From Nipponacmea schrenckii (lineage: Eukaryota; Mollusca; Gastropoda; Lottiidae): a DNA stretch of 64,000 nucleotides. The translations under genes and the position numbers were made by a program. Positions 1-15,200 of this stretch are shown here, piece by piece. Positions within the stretch are counted from its first letter, which is position 1; each line of letters starts with the position of its first letter. A model generated the notes under the pieces. That model searched no databases. It was not told the DNA's origin and saw only the letters and a program-made list of their open reading frames with translations. Location: NCBI GenBank assembly GCA_030562195.1, contig JAUJPP010000003.1, positions 10,695,398-10,759,397 of the forward strand, written 5' to 3'.

Positions 1-3000
1 ATTCCATGACAGCACAGTGAAATGTTTGGAAAATTATGACAACTGTCATCTACATATCAACTGTCAATTTATCGATGATTCTGTGACTTGGAAACGTCAA
101 TGGTGATTTGAGTAAATAATTTTGACACGGAAAATTATAGTAGAGCGTGACCCATCAATATCAACCAGGTTTGCAGAAGTCAAAATAAAAGCTCGGCAAG
201 TCATATTTAATTGGTTGCAGATGTTAAAAGATGAGACGGTTTGAAATACCTATACATCATATCATCAATTAATTGATTGACGAAAGTCTTAAAAATAATC
301 TACGAGATCGTTATCAATTTCTATTATTATTGACTATTGTTCATTTCAAATTTAATTGACAACTTCCAATTCACTTGTGTGTCATGAAATCATGAATATG
401 ATAACCAAATTTCATTAAAAAAGAGGAGAAAGCCCTGATTGTCATTATGACATTTTTAATGAAAAAAGGCAAACATCTACAGAGCGATAAAAATTGGAAG
501 TTTGAACTTTGCAATTAGTACATTTTACCATCGTAAAGACAAAGTTTATACTAATAGAATTCTTTATTTTTTCAGGAAAATAAGAAATAAAATAAAGTGG
601 CATTTAAATAAAGATTTTCATGAAAACAAGAAGTTGATAATATGCATATAACAATTCAGAAATGTCACTGAAAAACAGAAAGTTTAATTTTCTAAAGGAA
701 AGAAAGCTAGTTGTGTATGCTATCACACGAAAAGTATTCTAAACATTAAAGTTGATCAACTTCAACCAGCATGAATCTTTTTTCATTCATAACCATTTAT
801 TAATTAAGTCAGCAATGTAACACGCTTCTATAAAACAGTAATAAAACATTTCAATTATTACAAAATACCTTCACGTGTCGCCGACATTAAATCAATGCAC
901 GACCATTTACTTGTACTTCTTTTCATCGTTTTACTATCAATTAATGGCTAATATTCATAAAATAAGTATACAGAGAGGAATTATTTGAGAACGTATTCAT
1001 TAACACGTGAATACTCATAATGTACTTTGAAATAAGAACCATTTACAGTAGAATAAACTGAAACCATGTCCATTGCAAATGAAGCAGATTTTATAGACCT
1101 TAATCTATACCTCAATAAGGTCACAGAATTAAACCTGGTCGGATTTAAGGTAAATTGAGTGTCCGAATTAGGTTCAAGCGTGCTTCATAGTTAAAATCGT
1201 GTATATCTCTGTGGCTTTACTGATAATCTTAGTATTAATTTGTTTTGAAAACAAACACCATCACTGAAACATAGAGTTTAAACTAGGTACATATTCAATA
1301 ACAAGAAACTGAAATTGCCAACTTACTTAAGGTCAAGAAAAGAGATTTGATAATCGAATGTTTTATTCAAATTTAATTGAAAGGTCAACTACAAATTGAA
1401 AAGTTTTCGAGATAAATTTGATCTGACGCTATCTTCAACTATATTTTGAAACTTGACAATCAAATGTAGATGAACTATAATTGTCAACTTCGATTTTCAT
1501 ATTCGATATTATAGATAACAAAAATCGAGTATCATTATTTTAGTTATTTTGGTATAACCATTGACCTTTATTTCAATTCCCTCGGAATTTTCTTACTATT
1601 TACGGATTATTTATAACGTTTCTCTTCTTCGTCTTTTATAGGCTTTATGGCAAATTTGATTGTAACTGTTCATACATTCGAATTGGCCTCTCTACTTAAA
1701 TTCAAACCTTTTTATTCAAATCTTCGTAGCCCTATTAAATAAATTTTGGCGCAAATGGAGTGCACCGAAAACCCATTGAAACGTTTCAGTCAATGAAGTG
1801 GAGAACAAAAGGGACTTTAAAAATCAATGAGAAAGCGATACGATTTGTCACGGTCAGATTTCAACTAAGACGCAGCGCTAATACTTGATAAAAGACTTTT
1901 AATAATCAGGTTTTAATCATATATCTATTGAAATGTTTACGAATCATATGTAAAGTTGAACGTGGTCATACAGTCAATTCATAGAGTCACTTAAACTCTT
2001 GCTGGGCAGTTATTAATTCATAGTTTCTCTTTTCTTCTCTTTTTACTTTGATCTTTGATCAGTTTTAGATGAAAAGTCACGTGCTCTATCTAGAAGTATT
2101 TAGCTAAGGTGATAGAGAGCACTATAGAAAATAAATTGATCTTGTAAAAAAGAAAGTCATTAGGAGATGGCTGTAATGAATGAAGGTAAAAGAGTTGTCT
2201 AGACTTTTGGTTCAAGCAAAGTTTAAATCTGTTATCTTTTTACCTAGAAATAACAAATATCTTACACCAGATTAAGATAATGTTTCAGATTATCTGGCCA
2301 CTTTTATATCTCAATAGTGATTAATCAATTTGCTCCTCTTTTGACTTATTGAAAGGTTTAAGGTTGATATGGTTGCTCTCACCAAATCTTACCACGTTCA
2401 TATCTGATATGTGTATCATTAACTTGTTCTAGAAAATAATAGAACATCTTCTTAATCCTAGAGAAATGTATAAAATCTTTAATTTTATATTTACGTTCTG
2501 GTGGAAAGTGGTAGAAAACCTCTCCTTTTCACCCAGCATACGCAAGATTGTTCTGAACAGTTTTGAATCAGCTTTTAAAAGTCTTTGAAAAATTATATAG
2601 AACGTAATTTTAAGCTCCGCACTCCTGCTCAAGACCTTACAAAAAGGGTATCTTTGGGATTATACATATGTTTAGCTGTTACAGTAAAGGCATTTTGAAC
2701 AGCATTAACTAATCGGGAACAAGGAATGAGATTTTGTGAATACATGTATCCGGGCTCTAATTTCTAGAACTAGAACAATCTTCTTTGTGAAACTGGGTTT
2801 GGACATTTCTGGCGGACTTTGGCGGTAATAAAAAGCTAGTCAGAAGTCTTAGTATCAAACATATTGAATGTGGTTGTAATGACTGAAACCTTTGTAGTAG
2901 TGGTGACAAGTCATGGGCAAAATGGACAACTTCATATCTATATTCTCATATTAATTTAATTATGAAAACCTAGCAAATCGGACTAGCTTGACTATTATCA

Positions 3001-6000
3001 ATAAATAGGTGTTACTGATAAAGAATAAAATTTGCAAATATCAGAACTTAGTTATCCGCCTGATTTTCCCGAATACAAACGTTCTCATGAACTCACGACA
3101 CGAATTCCCATGGATGGTGTTTGAGACCAGATGATAAATTGATCAAATAGTTAACAGATAATATTTCCATGTTTAGGTATTCATTTAAATTTCACCAATT
3201 GTTTGAAGTTTGATTTTTCAAGCAGTTAAAAAATCTGGTCAGTGATGTGAACTGTTCACATATTTTTCTGAACAATATAAAATTGTAAATAACAATAACT
3301 TGAATAAGTATTGTATATGAGAAACTAATGAGAGGGACTTCATCTCTTTATCATAGTTCAGAATAAATCACAGATGACTATCTGCTGAGTTTTTAGTTTT
3401 TCAAACTTTCTCGACCCTGTATGATCCATATTGGTCTTTATTACATTAAACAATATCATATCGTCTATTGTTTGAATTCCTTTGTAGAATTGAGAATAAG
3501 AAATATTAAGTATGAGTGGAGTTTGATATCTAGAAAATGGACTAGATGTAAAATGTTGATATGACTATATTGTATATCTATATACAGGTAAAATACAGGT
3601 GAACAATAGAATAGAGAGAGAAACCTGCTAGAAAATAACTATCCTATCAAACTATAACAAATCACCCCATCTTTAACAATTATATATCTCTACAATTTAA
3701 CTCTTTGATGTGCCGACCGATTGTTCACATTTTTTTCCGTTTCTTATAATTTGAAGTAAACATATATTTTTTGTATAGATGAAGCAGGGATGGGAAAACA
3801 ACAGGGGCTACATTTTGTTTCCTTTTTACTTCTCTCCCTGGGGGCTTCAACTGTCTTTAGTTTACAAGAAAATAGGCACGTGCAAAACATTCAAATTGTT
3901 GGAATCTAATGGCGGTATTTAGTTTTGTCTTCTTGTTTGTTATTTTGAATAACCCAAGGGCAATAATCCAATAAAAAACAACATATTAGTATATTTCTGT
4001 ATTAACGCTTTATTAGTAACTCTTATTCTATTCAACTTAAATTATTGATTTTTCAACAATACATGTATTCAATTGACTCCGGTTGTTAAACACATTCAAT
4101 CGGAACAAAACTATAACATTTATTATAATGGTTTTCAAAAATGGTCTGAAAATTAAATCAATATTTAAGGGACAAAAAGGGTTAAACACTATGGAATGGA
4201 GATTTGGTTTGAAATTTTAATATAAACCTTTAAAGATAGCAATACAACCAAGGCTTTAGAAGAGGCTTTATCGGAGTTTTCTGGGTTTTGTTACATTGTC
4301 TATTTTTTTGGTAAAAATTTTGTTGCAATTGAAGCCTTCTTGAGACCCTAAACGAAAGGCATTTAACATAGCATCCCAGCTTGAAGTTGAACCAAATGAT
4401 CAACTCATTTCATTAAATTTTCTTAAATTAGACATCAAAATCCATCTTCTAAGGACAAGCGGATTAATTTGTAGCGCATACATTTACTGTAATGTAAGGA
4501 GATAGCCTTATGTGTACTATCCATATATCAAAACACTTCAGTTCATAACATACATTTAACTCCGTATAGGACACCGAATTAACTGTTTTAAGTTAACAGT
4601 TGACACGATTTACCTCAAATCCACCAAAGTAGCCTCCAAAACTGACACATGTCACCTATTTATCATTGTATATATACATACATACTTATATACCACAGAT
4701 AGTCTTAAATAATGATCAAAGGTAACCCAGGTAGAAATAAGGATTTTCGTGCCACTAAATATAAAAGGCTGGAACTGCGGGGATAAATCTACACTATTGT
4801 TTACTATAACGACATTTAACCTTGTTAACGTTAGGATATATCACATCTAAATGTCTAGGTTACAAAGTTAATCCTTTGGATTAGGCCAAGACTCGTTAAA
4901 GTCGCTACTTCACCTCATGTGTTCACTACAAATTAGCTTAGAGCTTGAGTTTCTAAGGTGTAAATTTTAGAAGAAATGTAAGATTGATCTTTGCGGTCAA
5001 GAGTCTAATTTATGGTTGGCGTCATGCTTTTACTTTTTTAAGTTAACACTCTGCCCAAACTAAAGCATTCGTATCTCCTAACAAATTGGAGAGACCTCGT
5101 TTTCCCAGCATTAGGTTAGATTTTGTAGATTTATATCACGAAGGCATCTAGTCGAATTCGGAAATATAGGGATGAACATGGAGGTGGAGAATGACATTAC
5201 ACCATATTTATGCAATAGTTCCAAAAAAACAATTAAATCATTAACTGATGGGTTGAAGACTCGCAATCTCCTGCTCCAGTACTATATGATAGCCAGTGGT
5301 TTGGCGGAAGTAACAGTTTATAGAGATTATCAAGTCTTACTATCAAAAAAACTCCTAGATTATGTACATGTTTATCTTATATTTTAAAAAAGTTGTGTTG
5401 ATGAAAGAAACGCATAAGAACAATATGTACAGTGATACTGTAAAGCAATATAGCAAATCCTTAACGCATCAGAATGACTCTTGTACCAATTCCGAAACTT
5501 TTCATAGGTCATCTTAACAAACCCGTGAAGTAGATGGGTGGTTAAAACAGATTGAAAGTGTCAAAATTTATTCAGAAACTCTTTCACTTATCTCATTGTA
5601 AGAGATGCCTTTTGAGATACATTATTTTATATAATTCTTTGAGAGATTTTTAAGGGTTCTTAATTTCGACAAGAATTTTCATGAAAACCAAACATACCTT
5701 ACAACATTGACCGTAACACCCAATTATAACAAAGACCAAAGTTTCAAAGTTTGAAAAGAAAATTCATTTGATAAATTTTGTAGTGCTCTTCAGTGTTTTT
5801 GTGAAATTGAATTCGTGTAACAGAGATGATGGTACGTGTATAATTATAATCTTTATTTTAATTGCTGATACAACACTTTAGTTTTAGACGCGTGGATAAA
5901 GTATATGGTGCACACTTTTCTTATTGTAATGATGTAAAACATATTATTATACTAAGTACACATTATACTTACAATTCTTACAGTACTTTATAATTACTCT

Positions 6001-8025
6001 ATTTATTTATACTTATACTATCATATCGACTTTACTTGAGTGGCACTCAAATCTTTAAACTACGATGTCAAATAGAGTCCTTAAAGAGTCTTTTATCCAG
6101 GGCAAGTGTTGAATTTAAAAATTATCCAACCTGCCACAATACATGAAAGAATTTAACTTATGAATTGTAGATGTATGAAAGTCAACATTAAGCTTTATCA
6201 AGTCAACAATAATGCTGTATATACAGGAATACTTTCAAAGTAAGATTTTTAAATTATGCAATTATGTGGTTAAATTGGTAGGTAAAGTGTTTATAAAAGT
6301 TTCTAGAATGCATTCATATTTTAATTTAACCGCCCAGGTGAAATGGATACATGTAATCATTCTTTATTACTGTTGAAGTCGGTAAACGTACTATTGCATT
6401 ATAAAGTAGTTATAGTTATATTATATTAACTGGAAGTGCCGTATATATGACAATGTGGAAATAACTCAGAGCTTTTGCAACTAGAATATCGCAGTGAGCA
6501 AATATACTTTGAATCAAATTTCAAACATCTAAATGTGCTTGAATGAATACTGGTACAAAATAATGATATCAAATAACTTAGTTTTAGAAGAAAGGAAATA
6601 CGAAATACACAGTTCCACAACCATTCTCTATGTTCATGATAAGGATTTAAGCATGAGGTGGTTGATTTGGGTTTGAATATATAGTATTCAGGACGACTAG
6701 AGCTGAACGAAAATGACACTCCTAAATATACACTTTTCAAATACGAGTCGTCATTTAAACTTCAAACACAAATAGCTCTGAACACAATTTCAGCGGTGTT
6801 GATTAGCTAAACAATTCCCGTTTCTGAGATTAGGTCGAACGAATCCTTTTAAGATAACTGTACATAAGTTTTGATTAAAATACCCTTATATGCTATATTT
6901 GCCCATTTTTCTACAGAAAAAGATAAATGATTACCCTTATATTTTTAATTTGGAAAAGTTTAAAATGACCATGGGAACCCCATAGTGAAGGTTAAAAAAG
7001 CTATAACAGTTTACCACAGATAGTAGAATCTGTTTTCGATTGTTATTGATAGCTATTGTTTTGACCATGTACATGGGGATGGGTTCAAGTCTCTTTGAAA
7101 GTCTCTTTGAAGACAGTTGACCACAATTGGTATCGGACAAGATTCGGTCAGTGGTCATCAAGCTTCCGTAACTATAACAATACGCTGTAGAATACCGCAG
7201 GTTGTAAATTTATCAAGGAGTATATAAAGCCAACCCCTCGTCGACTGTCTATTAAAGATAAGCCTAAGATATGGGGGTAATATTCCAAACTTTTCTTTTC
7301 ATATTACCAACAATGACTGGCCATAAACAATAAGTCACCAGGAGATGACCCTTAGTCAGATGACAAAAACTCAAGGCTGATGGTTGTTCTCACGGAAAGT
7401 TTAAAAATTTAGAAAGTATGCACACAATGTTATTAGAACATTAGATATAAATATGTTCCATAAGTTATATTTCTCATTTTAATAAGGTGTTGAAATAACA
7501 CGACCGAATTTTTGAAAATTAAAATTGTAAAAATCTAATTGGATTCACTTATCAGACGTAGTAATAAACTGTGAAAATTTACAAGATATACGTATTTATT
7601 TATATATGTGCTAATATATAATTATCGTACAAAGTTTCTTTTCTATCTTTTACACTCCCCTCAATTAAGATTTCAGATGAGACTTGCTGGCTAATAGACA
7701 TCTTATAATAGACTCAGCAATTGACAAGTTTAGTTATTGAGGCACTCTATTAATTCTATTCTAAAGGTAGTAAATACTAATAAAAACTAATTTATGTAGA
7801 TGAAGTAAATTATATGAAACAGGTTTTGAAATAGTCAGTATTTTCTGAAAAAATCTATTAAATCTTCATCGCCAAACTAAAAACCCTATTTAGTATTTAA
7901 CTTTTATCACATTTATAATAATGCTCTATTTGAACATTGAATCATGTATGAATAAAATTTAATAAGCTCGATTGTAAGCACAGACTTTAGAAATTTCTCA
8001 GAATCAAAACATTGAAATTAAAATC
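1..8025. other. Non-coding, AT-rich intergenic DNA
   Basis: I see no gene here. Open reading frames are short (about 100 codons or fewer), low in complexity and show no recognisable domain. A 15-nt segment at 3955-3969 (CAAGGGCAATAATCC) recurs exactly at 34355-34369. Its complement resembles the 'ATTGCCCTTGACTT' stretches of the tandem repeat inside the LRIF1-like intron, so it is probably a scrap of a dispersed repeat. Lying beyond the 3' end of the ASCL gene, this stretch could hold distant enhancers, but nothing in the sequence proves it. Confidence 0.6.
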
Positions 8026-8181
8026 ATTGATCCACCCTAACTATTATATAGGATATAAATCTTATTTAACATCAAGAATTAACTAGAAAACTTATCAAAA
8101 CATTTATTTAAAATATTGATCCCTAGCTATTATATGGGATAAAATGTATTTAACATCCATAATTAACTAGAAACCTTATAA
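8026..8181. repeat. Two-copy degenerate direct repeat, period about 86 bp
   Basis: Two adjacent copies begin with TTGATCC-like sequence followed by CTATTATAT (at 8041 and 8127). Both continue through a TTTAACATC core and AATTAACTAGAAA. The copies differ by small substitutions and indels, so this is an old local tandem duplication with no coding content. Confidence 0.7.
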
Positions 8182-8397
8182 ACAAGGTGCTCTTTCTAAT
8201 AATATTCTTCTCGCAAACCAAAGACAAATGTACAAAACCCTTTTAGGGGTCACTGTATCCCCCTTATGGGTGTAAGGTGCACTAGTTGCGGTCGTAGGGT
8301 TCTTCTTATTAAGTAATAATCTTTAAAAGAGTTATACAATTGCAACGAATGTTGTGGTAAAAGCTTAATAGGCTCTTTAGTTGCCTTCATTTATTCA

Positions 8398-8572
8398 TGA
8401 AAATTTAAATAATAAGAGTAAATATTGTCAACATAAAGGGTTGTGTTTAAACAATTAATATGGCTCCTTTTTTACTTTTTTCTAAATTTAAATAATAACT
8501 TTAGTGACAACTATCAAATCTTCAGTTTAAACAATCAATATTATCCCCGTTTTGTTTACTTTTGAACTTAAT
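8398..8572. repeat. Two-copy degenerate direct repeat, period about 83 bp
   Basis: AAATTTAAATAATAA occurs at 8401 and again at 8484. Each is followed by a GTTTAAACAAT(T/C)AATAT segment and a T-rich end (TTTACTTTT). It is a second small local duplication within 0.5 kb of the one at 8026 but unrelated to it in sequence. Confidence 0.6.
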
Positions 8573-9039
8573 ATGGCAAATGTTTATTCGACTACGTTGG
8601 TAATTATACGTTTAAACTTGTTATACTGCTTTTTTCAAAAAATATAGAATATGAATTTAAAATATGGCAAAGTATTATATCAAAATTGTAATTATCCTTG
8701 TACACTGTATAGTTAAAGGTTATCTTATATAGATTCACCCAAACATTCCCGAAAATGGAGCATTTTGTTCTCTCTTTGGGTTCTTGTTATGATTGAGGTA
8801 AATTTGGCATTCCTCATTTATAAACATTTGGTCTGCTATGACATATTTTATACCGGGAAATCATTCATCATTACCGTGCGGCAAATTGCATTGCATCATT
8901 TATTAAAAAATTTTTGGCTGGATAACGTTGATTTTAAACGCAGGAAAAACTATCATATCCACATCCAGATCTGTGAAAAATTTTACTTAAAAATGTGACA
9001 CACGGAGTGCATCATTAATTTCTCAAATTACCAAATATT

Positions 9040-9200
9040 AATTTGACAGTGCACTCGGTTATTTATTATTTTACCCCAAATTGAATTTTTAAGTGTTTAC
9101 ACTGCACTAAAGTCTCTAAATTCCCGATAGCAGTCACTGCAGTGCACGGGTTTATTTCGTGTTTTCGTCAAATTGAATTTCAAGTGTCTATCAATGTTAG
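9040..9200. repeat. Degenerate direct duplication, period about 93 bp
   Basis: CAGTGCAC at 9047 and at 9140 each start a block that runs through GTTTATTT-like sequence and a CAAATTGAATTT core to AAGTGT. The copies have diverged but keep their order. No ORF is associated. Confidence 0.55.
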
Positions 9201-12200
9201 TGTGTTGTTGGAATGTAGACACGTGCATGCCCTTTGTTTACTATTTCCGGTGGGTGGTCAGTATTTGTTATAGTTTTATAAATTTATTGTCTTTGGAACT
9301 TGGACCAAGGTGAATTAATTTATTGTCTAATTTCGAAGTATATTGACATATATTTGTATATTAGATTCATATAATATTACAAGTGTATAAGAACAGAGAA
9401 TTATTGGTGGATAAAATGCATTATAGGCTGATTTTATACTAAATAGCTTTTAGGAGCTTCTGTCTGGACCCTTATCTGTTTTTATAATATCTATTATTAA
9501 AATTAAAAGTCCCTTGCCTGTGTCTTCGACTCAGAAACATGTGGAGTTATGATGGCGCATATGAAACATGAACTTCGAATGATGCAGGGTGGGGTAAAAT
9601 CTTTGTGATTACCTTTGGTTGTCCAATTTATCTGGTAACTTATTTATAATCGACAACTGACAAGCCACTATTGACACTCATATTATGGGAGTCTATTACA
9701 TCAATTTTCAAAATCTCAGGAATGGTTTACAATGAAATTATTAAATAATATTTCCGATGACATATTTACAACATATATTAAACAGCATGTTAATAAAGCT
9801 TAATATAATTATAGAAAATGCTTCATTTCAATTCAATACATCAATATTTCACTTGTAATTACTAAGCCAGTTGAAAAGGTTACCTTTGATTTTATTGCCG
9901 TATTATTTCAATGTCATTATCAAAGGCTGTAAAACTATTACCGATACCAATACATCATTCAATAATGTTCTTGAATTTGTAGTTTTTAAAGGAATTTGAC
10001 AATAGACAGGTGTGATTACGATGGTATTCAAGGTGTTGATAGAATCACCAGCGGCGAATTGCAATTAACTTTATTAAAATACACACAGCAATTGTTTGTA
10101 TACATAGAGAGAAAAAGCACTTGATCAGCCACTGGTACATCTAATGATCCATACATAACAAACAAATTGTGTTTTGTTTCTTCAATAGAAAAGTGAAAAC
10201 TATAGAAATTCCACAAGAGCCAATTTTTAACAAGTGGAACAATACAGGTGATAAACAAGTCATCTTTTGAATAGATTTTAATGTTTTATTCATATGAATT
10301 CAATAATTTAATATTAAACAAATTCACTATTCACCACAACGAAACAAACACACACCATTCCATGATTTAAATAAATAGCGGGGAAAGATATGACAGCAAT
10401 TTACATCATAAACGTCAATCATCAAATCGTTTTGATAAATTCATATGTCTTAAACTGATCGGAAATCAGGTTACTTGTATATTATACACACTAAATTAAA
10501 GGCGTAGTTTGTCAATGCTATCGCAAAAGCTGCGCTTCGTAAACGCAATCATATTCATGTTATTGTCTTTAATGATGACTAATACTGTCTTGTTCCAACC
10601 AATATTACAATGGGTTAAAATTCTGAATAAAAAGTACCATCGTATAGATAAGAAATATTTCAGGCTCATCAAAACTGTGGGATTTATTCTGAATTCGAAG
10701 TTTGTAAAGGCGTTTTTTTTCCTGATCCTGTACATGAAATAAGGCTCTAGTTATATCGGCTGGTTGGATACAATTAAAGGTGGCAATTGATACGATTTAT
10801 ATAGTTCAATATTGGAGATATAATGAAACCTGAGAAAATAATGCACCAAAATTGTAGTGATATATCTTCGACGGATAACCACTTGCTTTATTCAATACTC
10901 TTGGGTAGTTTGGTGTGTAGAAGTGCAAACTTGTCTGACGTTCTTGAGATCAGACGGCCATCCTAAATAGCAAATCTGTGTGCAACACTCAAACAGTGTA
11001 TCCAAAATACTGCTTTCAAAGCATTGTATTCATAACGACGCGGGCATATCAAAAGGTGATTTTCTACATTTAAACATCAATATTATTACTTTATTGATGT
11101 AATGGCTCTAAGCACCTGCATACAATATAAGTATTTAAGTTAAAGTCGTAGTATTTGGACGGTTTAGAAACGTAACACTTTAGAAAGGGTAAAGAGTGGG
11201 TTAAGATGGTCACCATCTGAATCAATAATAGATACAATAGACTAAGTTACTATTTAATACCCTCCTCTATTCAGTTCATTCAAGATTAAGGAACTAGACC
11301 ACAACACATTTAATAGGTTTGTACTCGCTTGGCATAAAGCCTATTTTACTCTGGTATTCATGTAGTATTTATCTAACTAAGAGATTTGGCTATCTGAACA
11401 CAGTTTATCTTAAATCAATGTTTAGTTCAATACCTTAACGTGAGATATGAGGACTCTTGAAGATCTATTTATGCCTAGAGCCACAGTTTATTTTCTTCTA
11501 TTTTAATTTATTCTAATGTTTGTAATTACCTGATTGTCTTGCCTTTCATCTGACCGACATGTATTTTAAAATCAATGTAATTTCTACCGTGAGAATTTAA
11601 CATTTGGGTCAACTAAGGTTCAATTGAAAAAGTAACCTGTGGGCACCACTTTCCAGATATAACTAAATGGAATGGAAGATCCTCATTTCAGCAACATTGA
11701 CCCTCTTTAACCTGAGTTGTTTTCGATCACGGACCCCCGACGATTAAGACTGTTAGTAGTACCTAACTTGGAGCCTGTGGTACCAGAATCAAAAGGCCAT
11801 TTCCTGGAACCACTAGCGTGACTCACGCTTTACGTAACATTTTCCAAACATTGCGATTTACGCTGTATTTTATATACTATAGAAATACCCAGTTTAATTT
11901 GTAGTATATCTTCCTCCTCCTTTTTGCGGTAATTTACGAAATAGTCTGGGTAGGGGGTCAGCTATTTTACCTGGATAAATTTGTCAATAGGCTACTGTTT
12001 AACTGGATAGTTGAATAATTCTATTGTGACGCAAAGTTTTTTTTAAAATTGTTGGCTGGGTTCATATCTGTGTAAGATGCAATGTCATATCCCCGCAATC
12101 GCGATCAAACGCCTACTCTTCCATAGGCTACTGCAAAACAGATTTTCCAAAATCGTAATTAAAAAAAATTTTGCCCAAACCTTTGAAATTATATAGCCCA

Positions 12201-15200
12201 TTATCTAATCATTTCGTTAAGTTCTTTTCTCAATTTTAAAATAGTTTGTCGCCTCATTATCTTAATTATGAATAATAATATTGTAATATATTGTTTTTCT
12301 GGTGTTGGAATCTAGTTTATAATCGTTTAGTTTCCAAACTGACATTCAGGGATCCAAAAAAGACTCTATGGATGTTACGACAAAACCAAGGCATCATGCT
12401 TTGAATAACGTCTCGTGCATTCTTTTTCTGTCGCATTATTGCTACCTTATATATAGTTTGTATTTATAACACAGTCACTTATGGGATAAATATAGTTCGT
12501 TTAGTTCTATAAGAAATCCATTATTCAAAAAGAATATTCCGCCTACAATTTGATAAACGAATTGTGCTTTGTACACTACACCATCGTACATTTAACTCGC
12601 CTATAAGGTGCAATGTGATAAGTCTTATAATTTTTCTCTTTTCATCTTCATGGATGGTAGTCGTAGTCGATGGTAGAGAATCAATTGGATGATTTGGAAA
12701 TTGTTGGTTTAGGGATTGGCGAATTCGAGTAATCCTACTTTATAGTTCGACGAGGTCATAGGAAAACATCAGACATATTTTACTCAATAAGTTATACGAG
12801 GATATAATCGATCACTCACCGTAGATCCTATGGCTGAGCAACATTGCTCTTGTCGATATATGCTTAACACGATCTTATATCTATATAACCCACTGTCGAC
12901 TAGAAACCCGAGTCCAATACGGTCATAAATATTACACGTCAACAGAAAAATTTAGTTAATAATATATAATACAGGAAAAGTAAAAAATAAACAAAGACCT
13001 CATTCATTATTACAGACTATTTCACGTTATTTAATAACATAAACTGACAGGGACACGCGCCAAAAATGCATCCAGCAGACTTTGGTTACACAAAAATACT
13101 ATATTCATGTAACGTTTTTTACTCTGAATTTCCGCTGTCCTACACAAGGTCATAGATAATGCACATGAGCACTTTTAAAAGTATCAAAAGGTTTGATATG
13201 CTGAGTGCTTGATGTTGATATCCCATGAGCACATAAAGCCTTAAATATCAATGATACAATATTATGTAGACAGTATGTGAATGCCCGTATATCCTTCTGG
13301 ATATATGTTAATCGGTGTACAATATAATTGGTGCAATATTCCGTAGCAAATCAGGCATGGTCGCCAGCATTGTCAAGTATTCTGTACATGTATAGGCTTA
13401 AAACACGTAACGCTATACAGGAACAACGAAGATTACCTCGTAACAGCCACCAAAATCTCGAAATAGAAAGGCAAGGTGACAAATCAAAGGTTGTTAAACT
13501 TGGGGTGGCTTTAAGTCATTTTTTGTTGGTGGTAAGCGAAATATTCGCGATGCACATTCGAGTTGTCCTAGTAACTTATATACACACTGGTAGAGAGATT
13601 GAACATAAAGAAAGTACGACGTCTTTATGTAAAGTTCAATAACTGGACGCCTCCTAGATCAAGATATTATCGTTTATTATAAAGAATAACACAAGAGCTG
13701 AATTCGACAGCGTCTATACACTGATTGAAAGATAAAAAAGCAGAGTTAAAAAGAGTTTAAGGTCGAGCAGTTCGTATAGATAAAATTTCAATTGTACAAT
13801 TGAATGATATTCAATAAAAGAATCCTAATAAAGTAGAAAGTGAACATATTAGATTTTATTCATTCTATTGAATAATAATAGTGAAGCACGTGCAATATAT
13901 TATATTGGAAGAGAATTGTGGTATAATTTGAGTATTAATAGTTGTTGAGATTTCAATGTGTGATATGGCTCGTGTCTTCTACGTTTTCACTTGGTTACAC
14001 ACGTCCTAACATCATTTCACCAATATTTCAATACAACAATCTATATGGGATCTAGATAATCAATTTTCCTTTATACTTCTAATCTATTAATTCTCACTTT
14101 TTGACGAAAACACCAGTGGTAAACAAGTGGTCGAGTACCGGTATCAATTTAATAGTAGCCAAATGTTCTACATTATTTTGGGCTAATGTCTTATCTTTTA
14201 TTCCTTCAAGGTGCTTATCTTTTTGTAAATGTAAGTTTGCATTTTTATTTTGGGGTTTGCGGCTACCTTGTTATTTATCTATCTACATTAAATCACTGAA
14301 TAGTGCAATTTAATTACATTAATTCGTATGAACGCTCAGAATGACCTGATTCATATTGTAAGGCACCAGCATCAACAGACTCTGACTAGTGTCTCAACTG
14401 TTCTGTACAACACGATACGTTGATGGACTTGTGTAAGGTATATGACACTATGGCAGCTCAAAGGTTCATCATTATGAGCAAAATCTCCTGTTTGTTTATA
14501 GGACTGCAATATAAAAATTGACGAAAATAGTTCAAGAGGAGTGTTTGTTACCTCGGGTTATATCTCTTATAATAAAGTAAATATCTCTTTATAATATTAT
14601 CCTTCCAGAAACACCTCAACTTATTCACCGACTCGGCTTGATTCTTCAACTCAGGTGGAAGCAAAACGTTTTATCGCTTTGTTTAATGGTATTAACAGCA
14701 TGTTGAGGGCCCTTATGACACTAATAACAAATTTAATATTTCTTTCAAGTAGGTCAATAGATAGGTATATTGTAAAGTGTTATCTGATATTTTATTCAAT
14801 TTTCTTTGTTAAAATCAAGGCAATTACGTGGAAAGCGACAGGTTAGACATTTACTTTACTCGGGGCTTACACTCTAATTACTGATGGTCCAACGAACATT
14901 GGAAAATGTAATGTAATAAGGAACAAAATTATTGTTACACCTTCAGGGGATGATTTTTTTATAATAGAATACAAAAAAGTCCCCTATCGTTAAACAAGGC
15001 AATTCGGGTCAGTATCACAGTAAATACGAGACCATGACGTCGGCACTTCTTTGTTTTCATTTTGCAAGGCACAAAGGGGATACAAATGACAGGAATATAT
15101 ATATATTTAAACTTCGGGTCGGGTGTTCTGCTTAGAATATTAATTGATATCGTTTACTCAACAAAGGGCAAAGAATATTTAACTTCGTTACCAAATCAAA